This document shows positions 34,999-43,612 of a DNA stretch of 60,070 nucleotides, piece by piece. The position numbers and the translations under genes are program-made. Position 1 is the first letter of the stretch. Each line of letters opens with the position of its first letter. Below the pieces are notes generated by a model, which had not been told where the DNA came from, searched no databases, and saw only the letters and a program-made list of their open reading frames with translations. Source of the DNA: Anaerolineae bacterium (lineage in GTDB: Bacteria; Chloroflexota; Anaerolineae; Anaerolineales; E44-bin32); the NCBI GenBank assembly GCA_011174825.1, contig DUEZ01000058.1:1-60070 (forward strand), in the 5' to 3' direction.

Positions 34999-35973
34999 TT
35001 ACTTTGGCTGTGACCCACCGAATTCACTCCGGAGCTTTTCGATCAGCTTAGGCACAACCTGATACAAATCACCGACGATACCGTAGTCAGCGATCTTGAA
35101 GATTGGAGCGTTTTTGTCATTATTGATGGCGACGATGACTTTGGCGTTCATGACACCCACGGTATGTTGGATCTGTCCCGATATACCAATGGCGAGGTAC
35201 AAGCGTGGGCTGGCTTCTTTGCCCGAAAGACCTACCATTTGGTCTTCTGTGAGCCAGTGATATTCATGGGAGATCGGTCGAGTACAGCCCAGCATGCCTC
35301 CCACTGAATCAGCTAAGGACTGGATCAATGCTAGATCACCCTTGTCGTTCAAGCCTCTTCCAACACACACCAAAACCTCGGCTTCTTCAAGGTTGACAGT
35401 CCCTGCCTTTTTCGGGCGTCGTTCAAGCACCCTTGTCGTTGGTCCTTGCAGTTCAAGTGATACTGGTATGACCTCGCCTGCACCACCGGTCACGGGGTCA
35501 GCTTCATATAGTTTGGGCATGACAGCAATGACTTGTTGCCGGCTAGTAATAACTTTGGTAGAGACAGTATTGCCTCCAAGTGTGCGGCGTTCGACAACAA
35601 GTCGATTGTCTTTAATACAGAGGCTGATCGCGTCCGTAACACAGCCTGCTGATAGTTTCTGGGCTAAACGCGGAGCAAGTTCTCGACCGCGCCGAGTGGA
35701 GCCGATCAGGATGATGTCGGCATCAGCTTGAGCCATGATCTGAGTCAGGGCTGAGGCGTATGTGCTGGCTTGAAAGTTCGTCAGGGCAGGTGCGTCTGCG
35801 ATAAAGGCTTGTGTGGCTCCATAAGCAAAGGTATTCTCGGCTTGATCACCAGCCTGGTCACCTAGCAACACAACCGACAACGGTTTATTGAGTTCGGATG
35901 CCAACTCCCGACCCTTGGTTAACAATCCCAGAGCCGTTTCTTCCAATTCTGAGTAAACGATGATCCCGTTCAT
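34999..35973 (-). CDS. etfA: Electron transfer flavoprotein alpha subunit
   Basis: A 324-residue EtfA/FixB. The C-terminal FAD domain is typical: ISGQIQHTVGVMNAKVIVAINND and ADYGIVGDLYQVVPKL. The N-terminal half has the Rossmann-like DIILIGSTRRGRELAPRLA. It starts with ATGA overlap on etfB. With EtfB it carries electrons from acyl-CoA dehydrogenase to the FixCX oxidoreductase. Confidence 0.93.
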   Translation of the reverse strand: MNGIIVYSELEETALGLLTKGRELASELNKPLSVVLLGDQAGDQAENTFAYGATQAFIADAPALTNFQASTYASALTQIMAQADADIILIGSTRRGRELAPRLAQKLSAGCVTDAISLCIKDNRLVVERRTLGGNTVSTKVITSRQQVIAVMPKLYEADPVTGGAGEVIPVSLELQGPTTRVLERRPKKAGTVNLEEAEVLVCVGRGLNDKGDLALIQSLADSVGGMLGCTRPISHEYHWLTEDQMVGLSGKEASPRLYLAIGISGQIQHTVGVMNAKVIVAINNDKNAPIFKIADYGIVGDLYQVVPKLIEKLRSEFGGSQPK

Positions 35974-36779
35974 TGCGTCAAGACCCCTTCCTGTAGTAGA
36001 GCCTTGACCACTTCTACAACACCTTCCTCCACATCCTCGTACAGTATTTCCTTGCGATCCTGAACTGGAGCCAAATTACTTAGCACCTCAATGACCGAAG
36101 CCTTCTCGCCTACCTCATCCGCCGCGATGCCAATATCTTCTGGTCCCCATTCGTGGAGTGGTTTGCGACCGGCCTTCAGGATTGCGGACAATGGTGCTAA
36201 GCGAGGTGTGTTTAGTTCACTGGTGACTCCAACAACAGCAGGCAGATCCAGCTCCACTACTTCCAGAGCATCTTCCATGTCACGCACGACACGAATCACC
36301 TTTGCCTTAGACGTCTGATCATGATCTTCTAGGAGCTCAAGCTCTCGGACAGATCCAACTTGGGGTAGGTTCAACAATTCGGCAATTCGGGGAGGTATCT
36401 CGCCTGAGTATTCGTCAGCTGAGCTATCACCCAACAAGATCAGGTCATACTCTCCTATTTTATTAATGGCTTTTGCGATCACACGTGCTGAGCCCATGGC
36501 ATCAGAGTCTTGAAAAATCGGATCGGTCAAGATGATGGCTTCATCGGCGCCGATAGCCAATGACTCCTTGATTGTGTCCCTTAGCTTAGGAGTGCCTACG
36601 GCTAGCGCTGTTACCTTAGCGCCATGCTTTTCCTTGAGACGGACAGCTTCCTCCAACGCGCATTTCTCGAAGTCGCCGAATAAAAGGGGTAGACCCTCGA
36701 TAACCGGCTCTCGGGTGATGGGCTTGATGCGAATCTGCTCCAGATCAATGACCTGTTTCATGCAAACGATGATGTTCAT
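35970..36779 (-). CDS. etfB: Electron transfer flavoprotein beta subunit
   Basis: A 269-residue EtfB/FixA. MNIIVCMKQVID opens the protein, LKEKHGAKVTALAVG follows, and DLILLGDSSADEYSGEIPPRIAELL holds the nucleotide loop (usual DG(T/S)) region. VVRDMEDALEVVELDLPAVVGV is the EtfB signature area. ATG 36779 is chosen for its GAAAGG site; an in-frame GTG/ATG run upstream only adds MVRMERV. Genes etfB and etfA overlap. Grouping with FixC and FixX suggests the bifurcating Etf type, to be tested by residues of the second FAD site. Confidence 0.92.
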   Translation of the reverse strand: MNIIVCMKQVIDLEQIRIKPITREPVIEGLPLLFGDFEKCALEEAVRLKEKHGAKVTALAVGTPKLRDTIKESLAIGADEAIILTDPIFQDSDAMGSARVIAKAINKIGEYDLILLGDSSADEYSGEIPPRIAELLNLPQVGSVRELELLEDHDQTSKAKVIRVVRDMEDALEVVELDLPAVVGVTSELNTPRLAPLSAILKAGRKPLHEWGPEDIGIAADEVGEKASVIEVLSNLAPVQDRKEILYEDVEEGVVEVVKALLQEGVLTQ

Positions 36780-36838
36780 AACCCTTTCCATTCGAACCAT
36801 GATAAAAAGTCAAACCAACTCGTGAATACCTGCATTCT

Positions 36839-37114
36839 CTATCCGAACCGATACTGCACCCCGTATCCGGCCCTTGGATAATGCCATGTCAAAGCCTTAT
36901 ATGGGCATGCGATGAAACATGCACCACACTCCAAGCATCCCTCGAAATTTACCTGAACCTTATCCTGCGGATCCAGTGTGTATAACTCAGCTGGGCAGAT
37001 ATTCAAGCAGTAACGAATATTGCATTTTGCCTGGCAGATCTCATGATCGATGATGATATGTGGTTCCGTGTCGATCTTAAAAACGTCCAAACCTAATTTG
37101 GCTTCAATACTCAT
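36839..37114 (-). CDS. fixX: FixX-like ferredoxin subunit of the ETF oxidoreductase
   Basis: A 91-residue ferredoxin-like protein. C-x3-C-x3-C pairs occur in the first half (QAKCNIRYCLNICP) and a standard CLECGACFIACP near residues 61-72, followed by KALTWHYPRAGYGVQYRFG, which is the conserved FixX/ETF-QO tail. It is 10 bases after fixC in the same operon. It relays electrons from ETF to the FixC flavin. Confidence 0.9.
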   Translation of the reverse strand: MSIEAKLGLDVFKIDTEPHIIIDHEICQAKCNIRYCLNICPAELYTLDPQDKVQVNFEGCLECGACFIACPYKALTWHYPRAGYGVQYRFG

Positions 37115-37124
37115 TGCACACTCG

Positions 37125-38438
37125 CTAGATTTTTCGCATCATGAAAAGGTCCCTCAACACATCCACTCGGAGTAAGTTCTGTCGAATCGTCCGTAGTATC
37201 GTCGTTGAGAGTTTCTCTTTCGGTCCCTCGCCGACCCACAGGATTTGCTCCAGAAGATCACAAGCTATGGAGGGGTAGCGTTCATAAAGCCGGGAGTTTG
37301 CTAAAAAGGCGGGCATGTTTTGGAAAGTCTTGAGGTCCTGCCAGATGAAGCTTTCTTTAATTAGACTTTCATAATAAGAAAGACTAGCGCTCGAAAAATC
37401 AGCACCCTCACGAGCACGCAGCAAAGTTTGAGCGGCCATCGCGCCTGATGCCAACGCGAAGTCCATACCGCGTACGGTCACTCCCATGTTCAATGTAAAA
37501 CCAGCAGCGTCACCGACGATGAGCATCCCGTCCGTCACCAATCGGGGCATGGCTCGAAAGCCACCTTCGGGGATGATGTGGGCTGAATACTCGACCGTGT
37601 GACCGTCAGCGATCAATGGCCGGATTTCAGATCGGTCTTTGAAAGCTTCAAGCAAATTGTGGGGTGACAAGGCAGATTGTCCATCGGGGAGATCCGACCC
37701 AGATTTGTCCATCAAATCCTGAATGGCAAGGACCAGCCCAAGAGAGAGGCTCGCTCGATTGGTGTACAGAAAACCCCCGCCATGAATACCCCCTGTCAGA
37801 GATCCGAAGAATAGCTGTGCGGCTCCTTCGTCATTTTCCAACCCGAAGCGATCCTCAATAACATGAGGGGGAAACTCGATAACTTCCTTAGCCGTTACAG
37901 CATAGTTCTTTGCGGCGCGCGATTCTTGTAAACCGGCTTTCTCAGCCATAAATGAAAGTGCGCCATCGGCCGCCACAACCGCGTCGGCGTGGATTTCGTC
38001 GCCAGATGAGACGATACCAATAACCTTGCCCTCCTTGTAAATCAAATCGTCAACTTTGTATCCTGAGATGACCATTGCTCCTCGCGCTGATGCTTGGTCA
38101 GCCAACCAGCGATCGAAAGTCGCATGGAGCAGGGTGAAGCTAGGGTAGGGAGGGTTATGGAAGCGCTCGCTGCTTAATTCTGCGGTGATGGAGGATGTAG
38201 GAGCCATCATCGTAAGTCGTTCCTTAACGACGCGGCGTTCCAATGGAGCCTCCTGCCACAGATCAGGAAAATAGGATCGAACAGGGCCGAGGTAGAGGCG
38301 GCCTCCGGTTACATTCTTGCTGCCAGGATAATCCCCCCGCTCGACGACCAGCACCTCAGCGCCCGCTTCTGCGAGAACCAACGCAGTTGCCAGGCCAGAC
38401 AATCCGGCTCCAACAACCACAAACTCAACCTTCTCCAC
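37125..38438 (-). CDS. fixC: FixC-like ETF:quinone oxidoreductase flavoprotein
   Basis: A 437-residue FAD protein. VVGAGLSGLATALVLAEAG at residues 8-26 and GSKNVTGG nearby are the FAD site. GDAAGFTLNMGVTVRGMDFALASG is the family's second FAD motif. The GTG start at 38438 has GAGGG upstream. With FixX, EtfB and EtfA this is the complete four-gene set known to pass acyl-CoA electrons to quinone or, in bifurcating systems, split them between quinone and ferredoxin. The membrane contact helix is not obvious by eye. Confidence 0.9.
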   Translation of the reverse strand: MEKVEFVVVGAGLSGLATALVLAEAGAEVLVVERGDYPGSKNVTGGRLYLGPVRSYFPDLWQEAPLERRVVKERLTMMAPTSSITAELSSERFHNPPYPSFTLLHATFDRWLADQASARGAMVISGYKVDDLIYKEGKVIGIVSSGDEIHADAVVAADGALSFMAEKAGLQESRAAKNYAVTAKEVIEFPPHVIEDRFGLENDEGAAQLFFGSLTGGIHGGGFLYTNRASLSLGLVLAIQDLMDKSGSDLPDGQSALSPHNLLEAFKDRSEIRPLIADGHTVEYSAHIIPEGGFRAMPRLVTDGMLIVGDAAGFTLNMGVTVRGMDFALASGAMAAQTLLRAREGADFSSASLSYYESLIKESFIWQDLKTFQNMPAFLANSRLYERYPSIACDLLEQILWVGEGPKEKLSTTILRTIRQNLLRVDVLRDLFMMRKI

Positions 38439-38512
38439 TCACAACCCTCGCTTTTCTCTCAGAAAGCGGTCATCTGAGTTACAGCACCCTTCAAATACCG
38501 GCTATCTGGTCA

Positions 38513-39730
38513 TCAGCGATACGGTACCGCCTCGTCGCCAATATACTCTCGGGCGATGATGAGCTTCTGAATATGGTAGCCGCCCTCAGCCCCGACAACA
38601 TAAGACATGATCCCACGTAATCCTCGGCCTAATGGGCAGTCTTTGGTGTAGCTGAACGCACCAAGGTGTGTCATACAGCGCTGAGTGATCTCTGCACCTA
38701 ACTTCGGTGCCTCCATCTTACAGATCGAGACCATCCGGCTAAGCTCACGTTGGGAGATAAAATCAGGCTCCTTATAGAGCGTATCGGCAGCCCAGGCCGT
38801 GTATTGAAGGTAAAGCTTCAATTGCTCTAATTTGGCATGGTCCTGAGCAATTTCGAAGGAGATTCCCTCGAACTTGGCAAGGGGTCGCCCAAAGAGCACT
38901 CGCTGTTTTACATAGTCACGTGAAATCTCCAGCGCTTTCTCGGTCATACCGACACAGGCAGAGGACACCAGGATGCGGGCCAGATTAAAGCCTTCCATAT
39001 TGAGATAAAAACCTCGGTTAAGCTCGCCTAACATGTAATATTCTGGCACCTCTACATTCTTATACACGAGGCTGCCTGTTGAGAGAGCCATGCGGCCGAT
39101 GTCCTCGAATGTGCTATAGGATATGCCTGGTAGTTTTGCAGGGATGAAGATGAAAGTGAACCCCCGATGACCGGCCTCAGGATCGGTTCGGACGAGCGTG
39201 ATGTGGCCTCCATCACGCTGCTCGATCGATTCCAGAACGCCGCTGATATACACCTTTTCACCGTTAACGATGAACTTGCCGTCTTTGTATGTGCCGGAGG
39301 TCTGGATGTTGGCGATGTCAGATCCACCACCAGGCTCCGTTGTGGCAATACCCGTAAAGTACTCGCCCGCAGCGACCCGATGCAGCACCTCCTCTTTCAA
39401 CTGCTCGGTGCCGTACTTGGTGATGAGAAATCCCCAACCGAGGCAAAGTAATGTGTATACGGGTAGAGCCATGCTCATCTCGGCTCGACCAAGTTCCTGG
39501 ACCGCGATGTTGGCGTAGGTCATCTCCTCCCCTTCGGGAGCCGAACCGCCATACTTTTCGGGGATCATGATCCCAAAGACACCCAGATCGGCCAGACCCT
39601 TTATCAGATCATCAGGGATGCCCTCTTCTTTGTCGTCCATCTCGCGCGAGCGAGGTTCGATGTTTTTTTCACAGAATTCACGGACCATACGTTTGAATAA
39701 TTCTTGTTCGGCGCTCAATCGAAATTCCAC
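38513..39730 (-). CDS. Acyl-CoA dehydrogenase
   Basis: A 405-residue FAD acyl-CoA dehydrogenase. Helical N-terminal, beta middle (IATTEPGGGSDIANI near 130-145) and helical C-terminal domains are all present. The probable catalytic base is Glu382 in AEGGYHIQ, followed by the REYIGDEA tail. The GTG start at 39730 has AGGAGGAG upstream. It is the first gene of the fixCX-etfBA unit, so it is the likely electron donor. A cyclohexane- or cyclohexenecarbonyl-CoA, pimeloyl- or glutaryl-CoA substrate would fit the island. Confidence 0.88.
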   Translation of the reverse strand: MEFRLSAEQELFKRMVREFCEKNIEPRSREMDDKEEGIPDDLIKGLADLGVFGIMIPEKYGGSAPEGEEMTYANIAVQELGRAEMSMALPVYTLLCLGWGFLITKYGTEQLKEEVLHRVAAGEYFTGIATTEPGGGSDIANIQTSGTYKDGKFIVNGEKVYISGVLESIEQRDGGHITLVRTDPEAGHRGFTFIFIPAKLPGISYSTFEDIGRMALSTGSLVYKNVEVPEYYMLGELNRGFYLNMEGFNLARILVSSACVGMTEKALEISRDYVKQRVLFGRPLAKFEGISFEIAQDHAKLEQLKLYLQYTAWAADTLYKEPDFISQRELSRMVSICKMEAPKLGAEITQRCMTHLGAFSYTKDCPLGRGLRGIMSYVVGAEGGYHIQKLIIAREYIGDEAVPYR

Positions 39731-39888
39731 TTTGCTCCTCCTGACTTGAAGCGATAGATGCTCAATACGATGTCATTTGTATCCCCCACAGTGTACTCCG
39801 ATGTGCTTCGAAAACGGCACAATGTGGAAGCGTATGTGCAAAGATAAGTTGTTTGAATTCTACGTAATGAGTCGAACCTCATCGGATC

Positions 39889-40728
39889 CTAGTCAACGCC
39901 TCCTTTCTCGGCCAGTGCGTAGATAAGATGGAAAGTGCTTTTTATCCCACGCTCGGTTATAAGATGTTTTAACATTGCTTTGAATTGGCGGGTTAATTCT
40001 CGTTGTTGCTCTGTTGAAAGTTGTTGCTGCAGCATAATTGGGAATGGTCCCATATCCAGATTAAATGCCCAGACCTCCTCGGGGGTCTCAAACCAAACCT
40101 CGTCCGTTTCTTCGATTAGTTTCACGGCGGTGAAACCGGTTCGAGCGAATAAATCCCGCAGTTCGATCGGCTCGAAGACGAGAGGATTATTCAACAATGG
40201 TTTAATCCCAAACTTTCGAAATAGATCCCGCTGGAGTGAAGCGATGGGCGTGAAGTAGCCTGGTCCCCAGTTTGAAAGACCCAATCGGCCTCCCGGCTTT
40301 AAAACTCGCCACATCTCGGTCAGGGCTTGGTCCATATCTTGGAATTGGAAGAGAGAGAAAGCACAAGTCACGCAGTCAAAGGAGGCATTGGTAAAACCCA
40401 ACCGCTCCGCGTCCATCTGACAGAAAGTGACGTTCGGAGTATCTTGCACGGCTTTCATCTGACCCAAGCGGAGCATAGCTGCAGCGACATCGCTCCCTAT
40501 CACCCAACCTTTGGAATCTACCCACATAGCAGCCTGCCGTGCAACCGCGCCATCTCCACAGCCGACGTCGAGCAATCTGCTGTCTTTGGGTAGATGGAGC
40601 AAATCCAATAATCGATTAGCGTACCGCCCGAAGATACCCAGCCGGTCTTTGGCATATTCCGCGGCAACTTTTTCCCAGCCTTGGCGTATGGATCGACGAA
40701 CCTCGGTCGAGTCATGTTTTGTTGACAA
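39889..40728 (-). CDS. Class I SAM-dependent methyltransferase (UbiE/COQ5-like)
   Basis: A 279-residue methyltransferase. The SAM loop LLDVGCGDGAVA, acidic SDVAAAML, QMDAERLGF and the WRVLKPGGRLGLSNWGP motif are in the standard order. I place the start at TTG 40728 with GAGG six bases upstream; an upstream TTG at 40827 adds 33 residues without a good site. It might methylate a quinone, which would fit the neighbouring ETF oxidoreductase, but small-molecule or other targets are possible. It lies between the AOR ferredoxin and the acyl-CoA dehydrogenase, with gaps of about 210 and 158 bases that hold nothing I recognise. Confidence 0.82.
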   Translation of the reverse strand: MSTKHDSTEVRRSIRQGWEKVAAEYAKDRLGIFGRYANRLLDLLHLPKDSRLLDVGCGDGAVARQAAMWVDSKGWVIGSDVAAAMLRLGQMKAVQDTPNVTFCQMDAERLGFTNASFDCVTCAFSLFQFQDMDQALTEMWRVLKPGGRLGLSNWGPGYFTPIASLQRDLFRKFGIKPLLNNPLVFEPIELRDLFARTGFTAVKLIEETDEVWFETPEEVWAFNLDMGPFPIMLQQQLSTEQQRELTRQFKAMLKHLITERGIKSTFHLIYALAEKGGVD

Positions 40729-40938
40729 AGAATTCCTCGTTTGCCTCGCAATCCAGCGAATTAAGTCAAAAGCCGCGCCATCGAAGCGCGGTAATAAGTC
40801 ACTTATTGATATCTGCCATTGCGCCAAGTAGTACGCTTCTTGCTCACTCCAAATTCACCAACCATCCGTAAGCAACACCTTCCAAGAAAAATGGCCATCA
40901 GCAATTAGCTATCAGCATCAGATTTTTGATCATATCTT

Positions 40939-41430
40939 CTAATTCTTGGCCTCTAAAGATTTCTTCATTAACTCTGAGAACTTCCATCCGGCATCTCGCT
41001 TCTTCATCAGATTCACCCTATTGGCAGGCACAAATTGGAGCGCACCGGAGCCACAAAACTGGACACAAGCCGGGTCGCCATCACAAAGATCACACTTGAT
41101 CACTTGTTGAACCACGGTATCGATCCCCATACCACCAAATGGACAGGCGATGACGCACATCTTGCACCCGATGCACAAGTCATAGTTGAGCATCACCCTT
41201 CCCAGGACGAGGTCACGGGAAAGGGCATCTTTTGGGCAGACGGCAATGCAAGGAGCCTCCTCGCATTGCTGACAGAGCATCGGTAACTCGAATCCTTCCT
41301 TCGGCCACTTGATGACGTGAATGCGGGAGCGGGTGGGATTGTTGACGCCGGTGTGCCTCACCGAGCAAACCATTTCACATAATCGGCATCCGGTGCACTT
41401 CTCATGGTCGACTACCAATATCATTTCCAT
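40939..41430 (-). CDS. Polyferredoxin partner of AOR (AorA/HycB/CooF-like)
   Basis: A 163-residue protein with four [4Fe-4S] sites: CTGCRLCEMVC, CQQCEEAPCIAVCP, CIGCKMCVIACP and CDLCDGDPACVQFC. Its size and cluster pattern match the 16-kDa electron-carrier subunit of Aromatoleum-type AOR complexes (AorA) and, in a looser way, BamC. ATG 41430 uses the AGGAG that lies just past the AOR stop (10-base gap), so the two are co-translated. Confidence 0.85.
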   Translation of the reverse strand: MEMILVVDHEKCTGCRLCEMVCSVRHTGVNNPTRSRIHVIKWPKEGFELPMLCQQCEEAPCIAVCPKDALSRDLVLGRVMLNYDLCIGCKMCVIACPFGGMGIDTVVQQVIKCDLCDGDPACVQFCGSGALQFVPANRVNLMKKRDAGWKFSELMKKSLEAKN

Positions 41431-41440
41431 TTGGACACTC

Positions 41441-43345
41441 CTATAACCTGTGCGAAGGTTCGCCGTCCAGCCCCAGGTTCTTTAACGTCTCTGGTCGGGG
41501 CACGCCGTCTTCATCCCAACCGTGCATTTCGTAGTACTCGTCGATCATCTGCTTGAACTTTTCACGATCGATACACTTGTCCCGGACGATCGGCAGACCG
41601 CTGGGAGTCGGCTCGTCGAAGTAGCGGTCCACCAGCCAGTCGTCCGACCGCGTCAGCCCTTCACGGATATTGAAGAGCCTTTCGATGGTATACGCTCGAT
41701 CTGCGATGTCCCATATCTCTTCCGGCGAGAACTCCATGCCGGTGTTGTTGTAGATTAATTTGGAGAGCTCATCGAAGGCAATCAGGTTGGGGCTGAGGAA
41801 GATGGTGTGGTACTTGCAGATGCCGGCACAATCGATCGCCTCGTACATCATCTCCTGCCACTGCACCATGCGAGGTTTTCCTATGTAGGTTGTGTAATCG
41901 GACGAAAGCGGACCATCATATGGTTTAGGACCGCCGTATATCTTACGCAGCAGCTCCTCGGGCAGGTGGTAGAGATCAATCGCCGGTCGGCTGCGCAGGT
42001 GGTCGGAGCCTCGCGAACCCGTGGCGATGCCCAGGGCCAGCGACGGCGTGGGACGCTCGTCCGAATGTAGGTTGCTCATCCCTTTGACGTGAATCAGGTA
42101 CTTAATCGAGCCCTTGCCGATCTTTTCGGCGGCCCGCAGCGGGCCTTCGGCCAGGATGTCGCCCAGCCCCTTACGCTCGGCGATGAGCGTGATCATCTCC
42201 AATACAGCCTCGTCATTGCCCCACTCCAGCTTCAAATCACCTGTGTCCTCGTCGGTCAGGATACCCACCTCGTAGAGTTCCATCGCCCAGGCCATCATGC
42301 TGCCGATCTCCAACGTATCCAAACCGTACTTGTTGACCAGGTGGTTGCCGACCAGGACGGTCTCGAAGTTGTTGCAACCGACCTCCATGCCGAAAGCACC
42401 CTGGCTGGTATACTCCGGCCCCTCGCCATAGGTTCCGGCGTGAGGCCCATCTCTGATCAGGTATTTATGTCGGCAGTTCATAATACAGCCGTAGCAGCCC
42501 TCCGAGCCCAGGGCATACTTCTCAATGTGTTCACACTCAATGTTCCCCCCTACCTGCTGGTTTAATTGGAAGTTTCGAACCCGCACCAGGCCGGTGGTGT
42601 TGGTGACACCATAGATAAACATGGTGCCCCACTTTTGCATGATCTGGGCAAACTTGGTCGAGCCGATGTGCTCGAGGAGTCCTTGGTTGTATTCCAGTGC
42701 TTTCTCGGGGAAACGGATTTCCAGATCCCGAGTGCCGCGGACGGCGATGGCCTTGAGGTTCTTCGAGCCCATCACCGCGCCCATACCTGAACGGCCGGCA
42801 GCGTTCTTCATCCCGGTCATCACGTTCGCGAAACGCACCAGATTTTCCCCGGCGATACCGATGCACAGCGCCTTGACCTCCGGGTCGCCCAGTTCCTCCT
42901 TGATAAGTTCCTGGGTATCAAAGACATCCTCCCCCCAGACATCAGAAGCGTCGCGAATCTCAATCTCCCCATCGTGAATCCAGAGGTACACGGGGTTGTC
43001 TGCTTTACCCTTGATCACCAAATGGTCGAAGCCGGCCCATCTCAGTTCCGGAGCGAAGAAACCACCCATATTCGAGCTGCCAAGGAAGCCGGTCAACGGA
43101 GACTTGGCCCCGATGTGGGTACGGGCTGAGGCCGAAGCCAGCGTACCCACCAGCAGTCCTGCACTGACTGTGAGCACGTTGTCAGGCCCCAGTGGATCTA
43201 CGCCCGGTTCCAAATGGTTGTACAACAGGTACATGTCCAGCCCTCGTCCCCCTAAATACAACTCCCGCATCTCGATGGGGATAGGGGCGGTCTTGAACTC
43301 ACCTGTCGAAAGGTCTATGTATGCGATCTTGCGATTGAGTGCCAT
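41441..43345 (-). CDS. Aldehyde:ferredoxin oxidoreductase family tungsten enzyme
   Basis: A 634-residue W-bis-pterin enzyme of the AOR family. Pterin and tungsten region residues are as expected: GRSGMGAVMGSKNLKAI (185-200), the cluster triad Cys284, Cys287, Cys291 in GCYGCIMNC, and the distal cluster cysteine Cys510 in DCAGIC. The aldehyde-pocket markers GPEY (309-312) and SDHLR (447-451) are kept. These favour true aldehyde/carboxylic-acid conversion over a BamB-type benzoyl-CoA reductase, though the operon context invites the latter. SD is AGGGAG before ATG 43345. A ferredoxin follows and a zinc ribbon precedes it. Confidence 0.88.
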   Translation of the reverse strand: MALNRKIAYIDLSTGEFKTAPIPIEMRELYLGGRGLDMYLLYNHLEPGVDPLGPDNVLTVSAGLLVGTLASASARTHIGAKSPLTGFLGSSNMGGFFAPELRWAGFDHLVIKGKADNPVYLWIHDGEIEIRDASDVWGEDVFDTQELIKEELGDPEVKALCIGIAGENLVRFANVMTGMKNAAGRSGMGAVMGSKNLKAIAVRGTRDLEIRFPEKALEYNQGLLEHIGSTKFAQIMQKWGTMFIYGVTNTTGLVRVRNFQLNQQVGGNIECEHIEKYALGSEGCYGCIMNCRHKYLIRDGPHAGTYGEGPEYTSQGAFGMEVGCNNFETVLVGNHLVNKYGLDTLEIGSMMAWAMELYEVGILTDEDTGDLKLEWGNDEAVLEMITLIAERKGLGDILAEGPLRAAEKIGKGSIKYLIHVKGMSNLHSDERPTPSLALGIATGSRGSDHLRSRPAIDLYHLPEELLRKIYGGPKPYDGPLSSDYTTYIGKPRMVQWQEMMYEAIDCAGICKYHTIFLSPNLIAFDELSKLIYNNTGMEFSPEEIWDIADRAYTIERLFNIREGLTRSDDWLVDRYFDEPTPSGLPIVRDKCIDREKFKQMIDEYYEMHGWDEDGVPRPETLKNLGLDGEPSHRL

Positions 43346-43356
43346 CCGCGATCTCC

Positions 43357-43584
43357 CTATTCTTCCGTCTCTTTTTTATCCTCAGCCAGGTGTCGCTCCC
43401 AGCTTTCCCAGACCGGCTTTCTGATCTTGGCCAGCTTGCCCGACCAGGAAATGTACCATTCCCAACCGCATTCGGGGCAGGATGCCTGCTCTGCCCCCTG
43501 TGGGGGATAAAAGCGTACAAAACAATTCTGACAGCGTACCTCCCCGATACGCTTACTCTTCTTATCACGGGTCCCTGTTGTCAT
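43357..43584 (-). CDS. Zinc-ribbon protein, 75 residues
   Basis: A small rubredoxin-like or zinc-ribbon protein: CQNC and CPECGWEW supply four cysteines, with WYISWSG and charged C-terminal helix. The true start is ATG 43584 with GGAGG five bases upstream. It lies between the thiolase (28-base gap) and the AOR gene (11-base gap), so it should be made with them. It could aid AOR assembly or electron transfer, or act as an acyl-transfer cofactor in the way that DUF35-type zinc ribbons partner thiolases; neither is proven. Confidence 0.65.
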   Translation of the reverse strand: MTTGTRDKKSKRIGEVRCQNCFVRFYPPQGAEQASCPECGWEWYISWSGKLAKIRKPVWESWERHLAEDKKETEE

Positions 43585-43612
43585 CGTTTCCTCCACGATT
43601 CCACGTTACATG

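Noticed and set aside
41441-43345. Naming the AOR gene bamB
   Set aside because: The context is tempting, but the GPEY and SDHLR pocket motifs favour an aldehyde oxidoreductase; left at family level.
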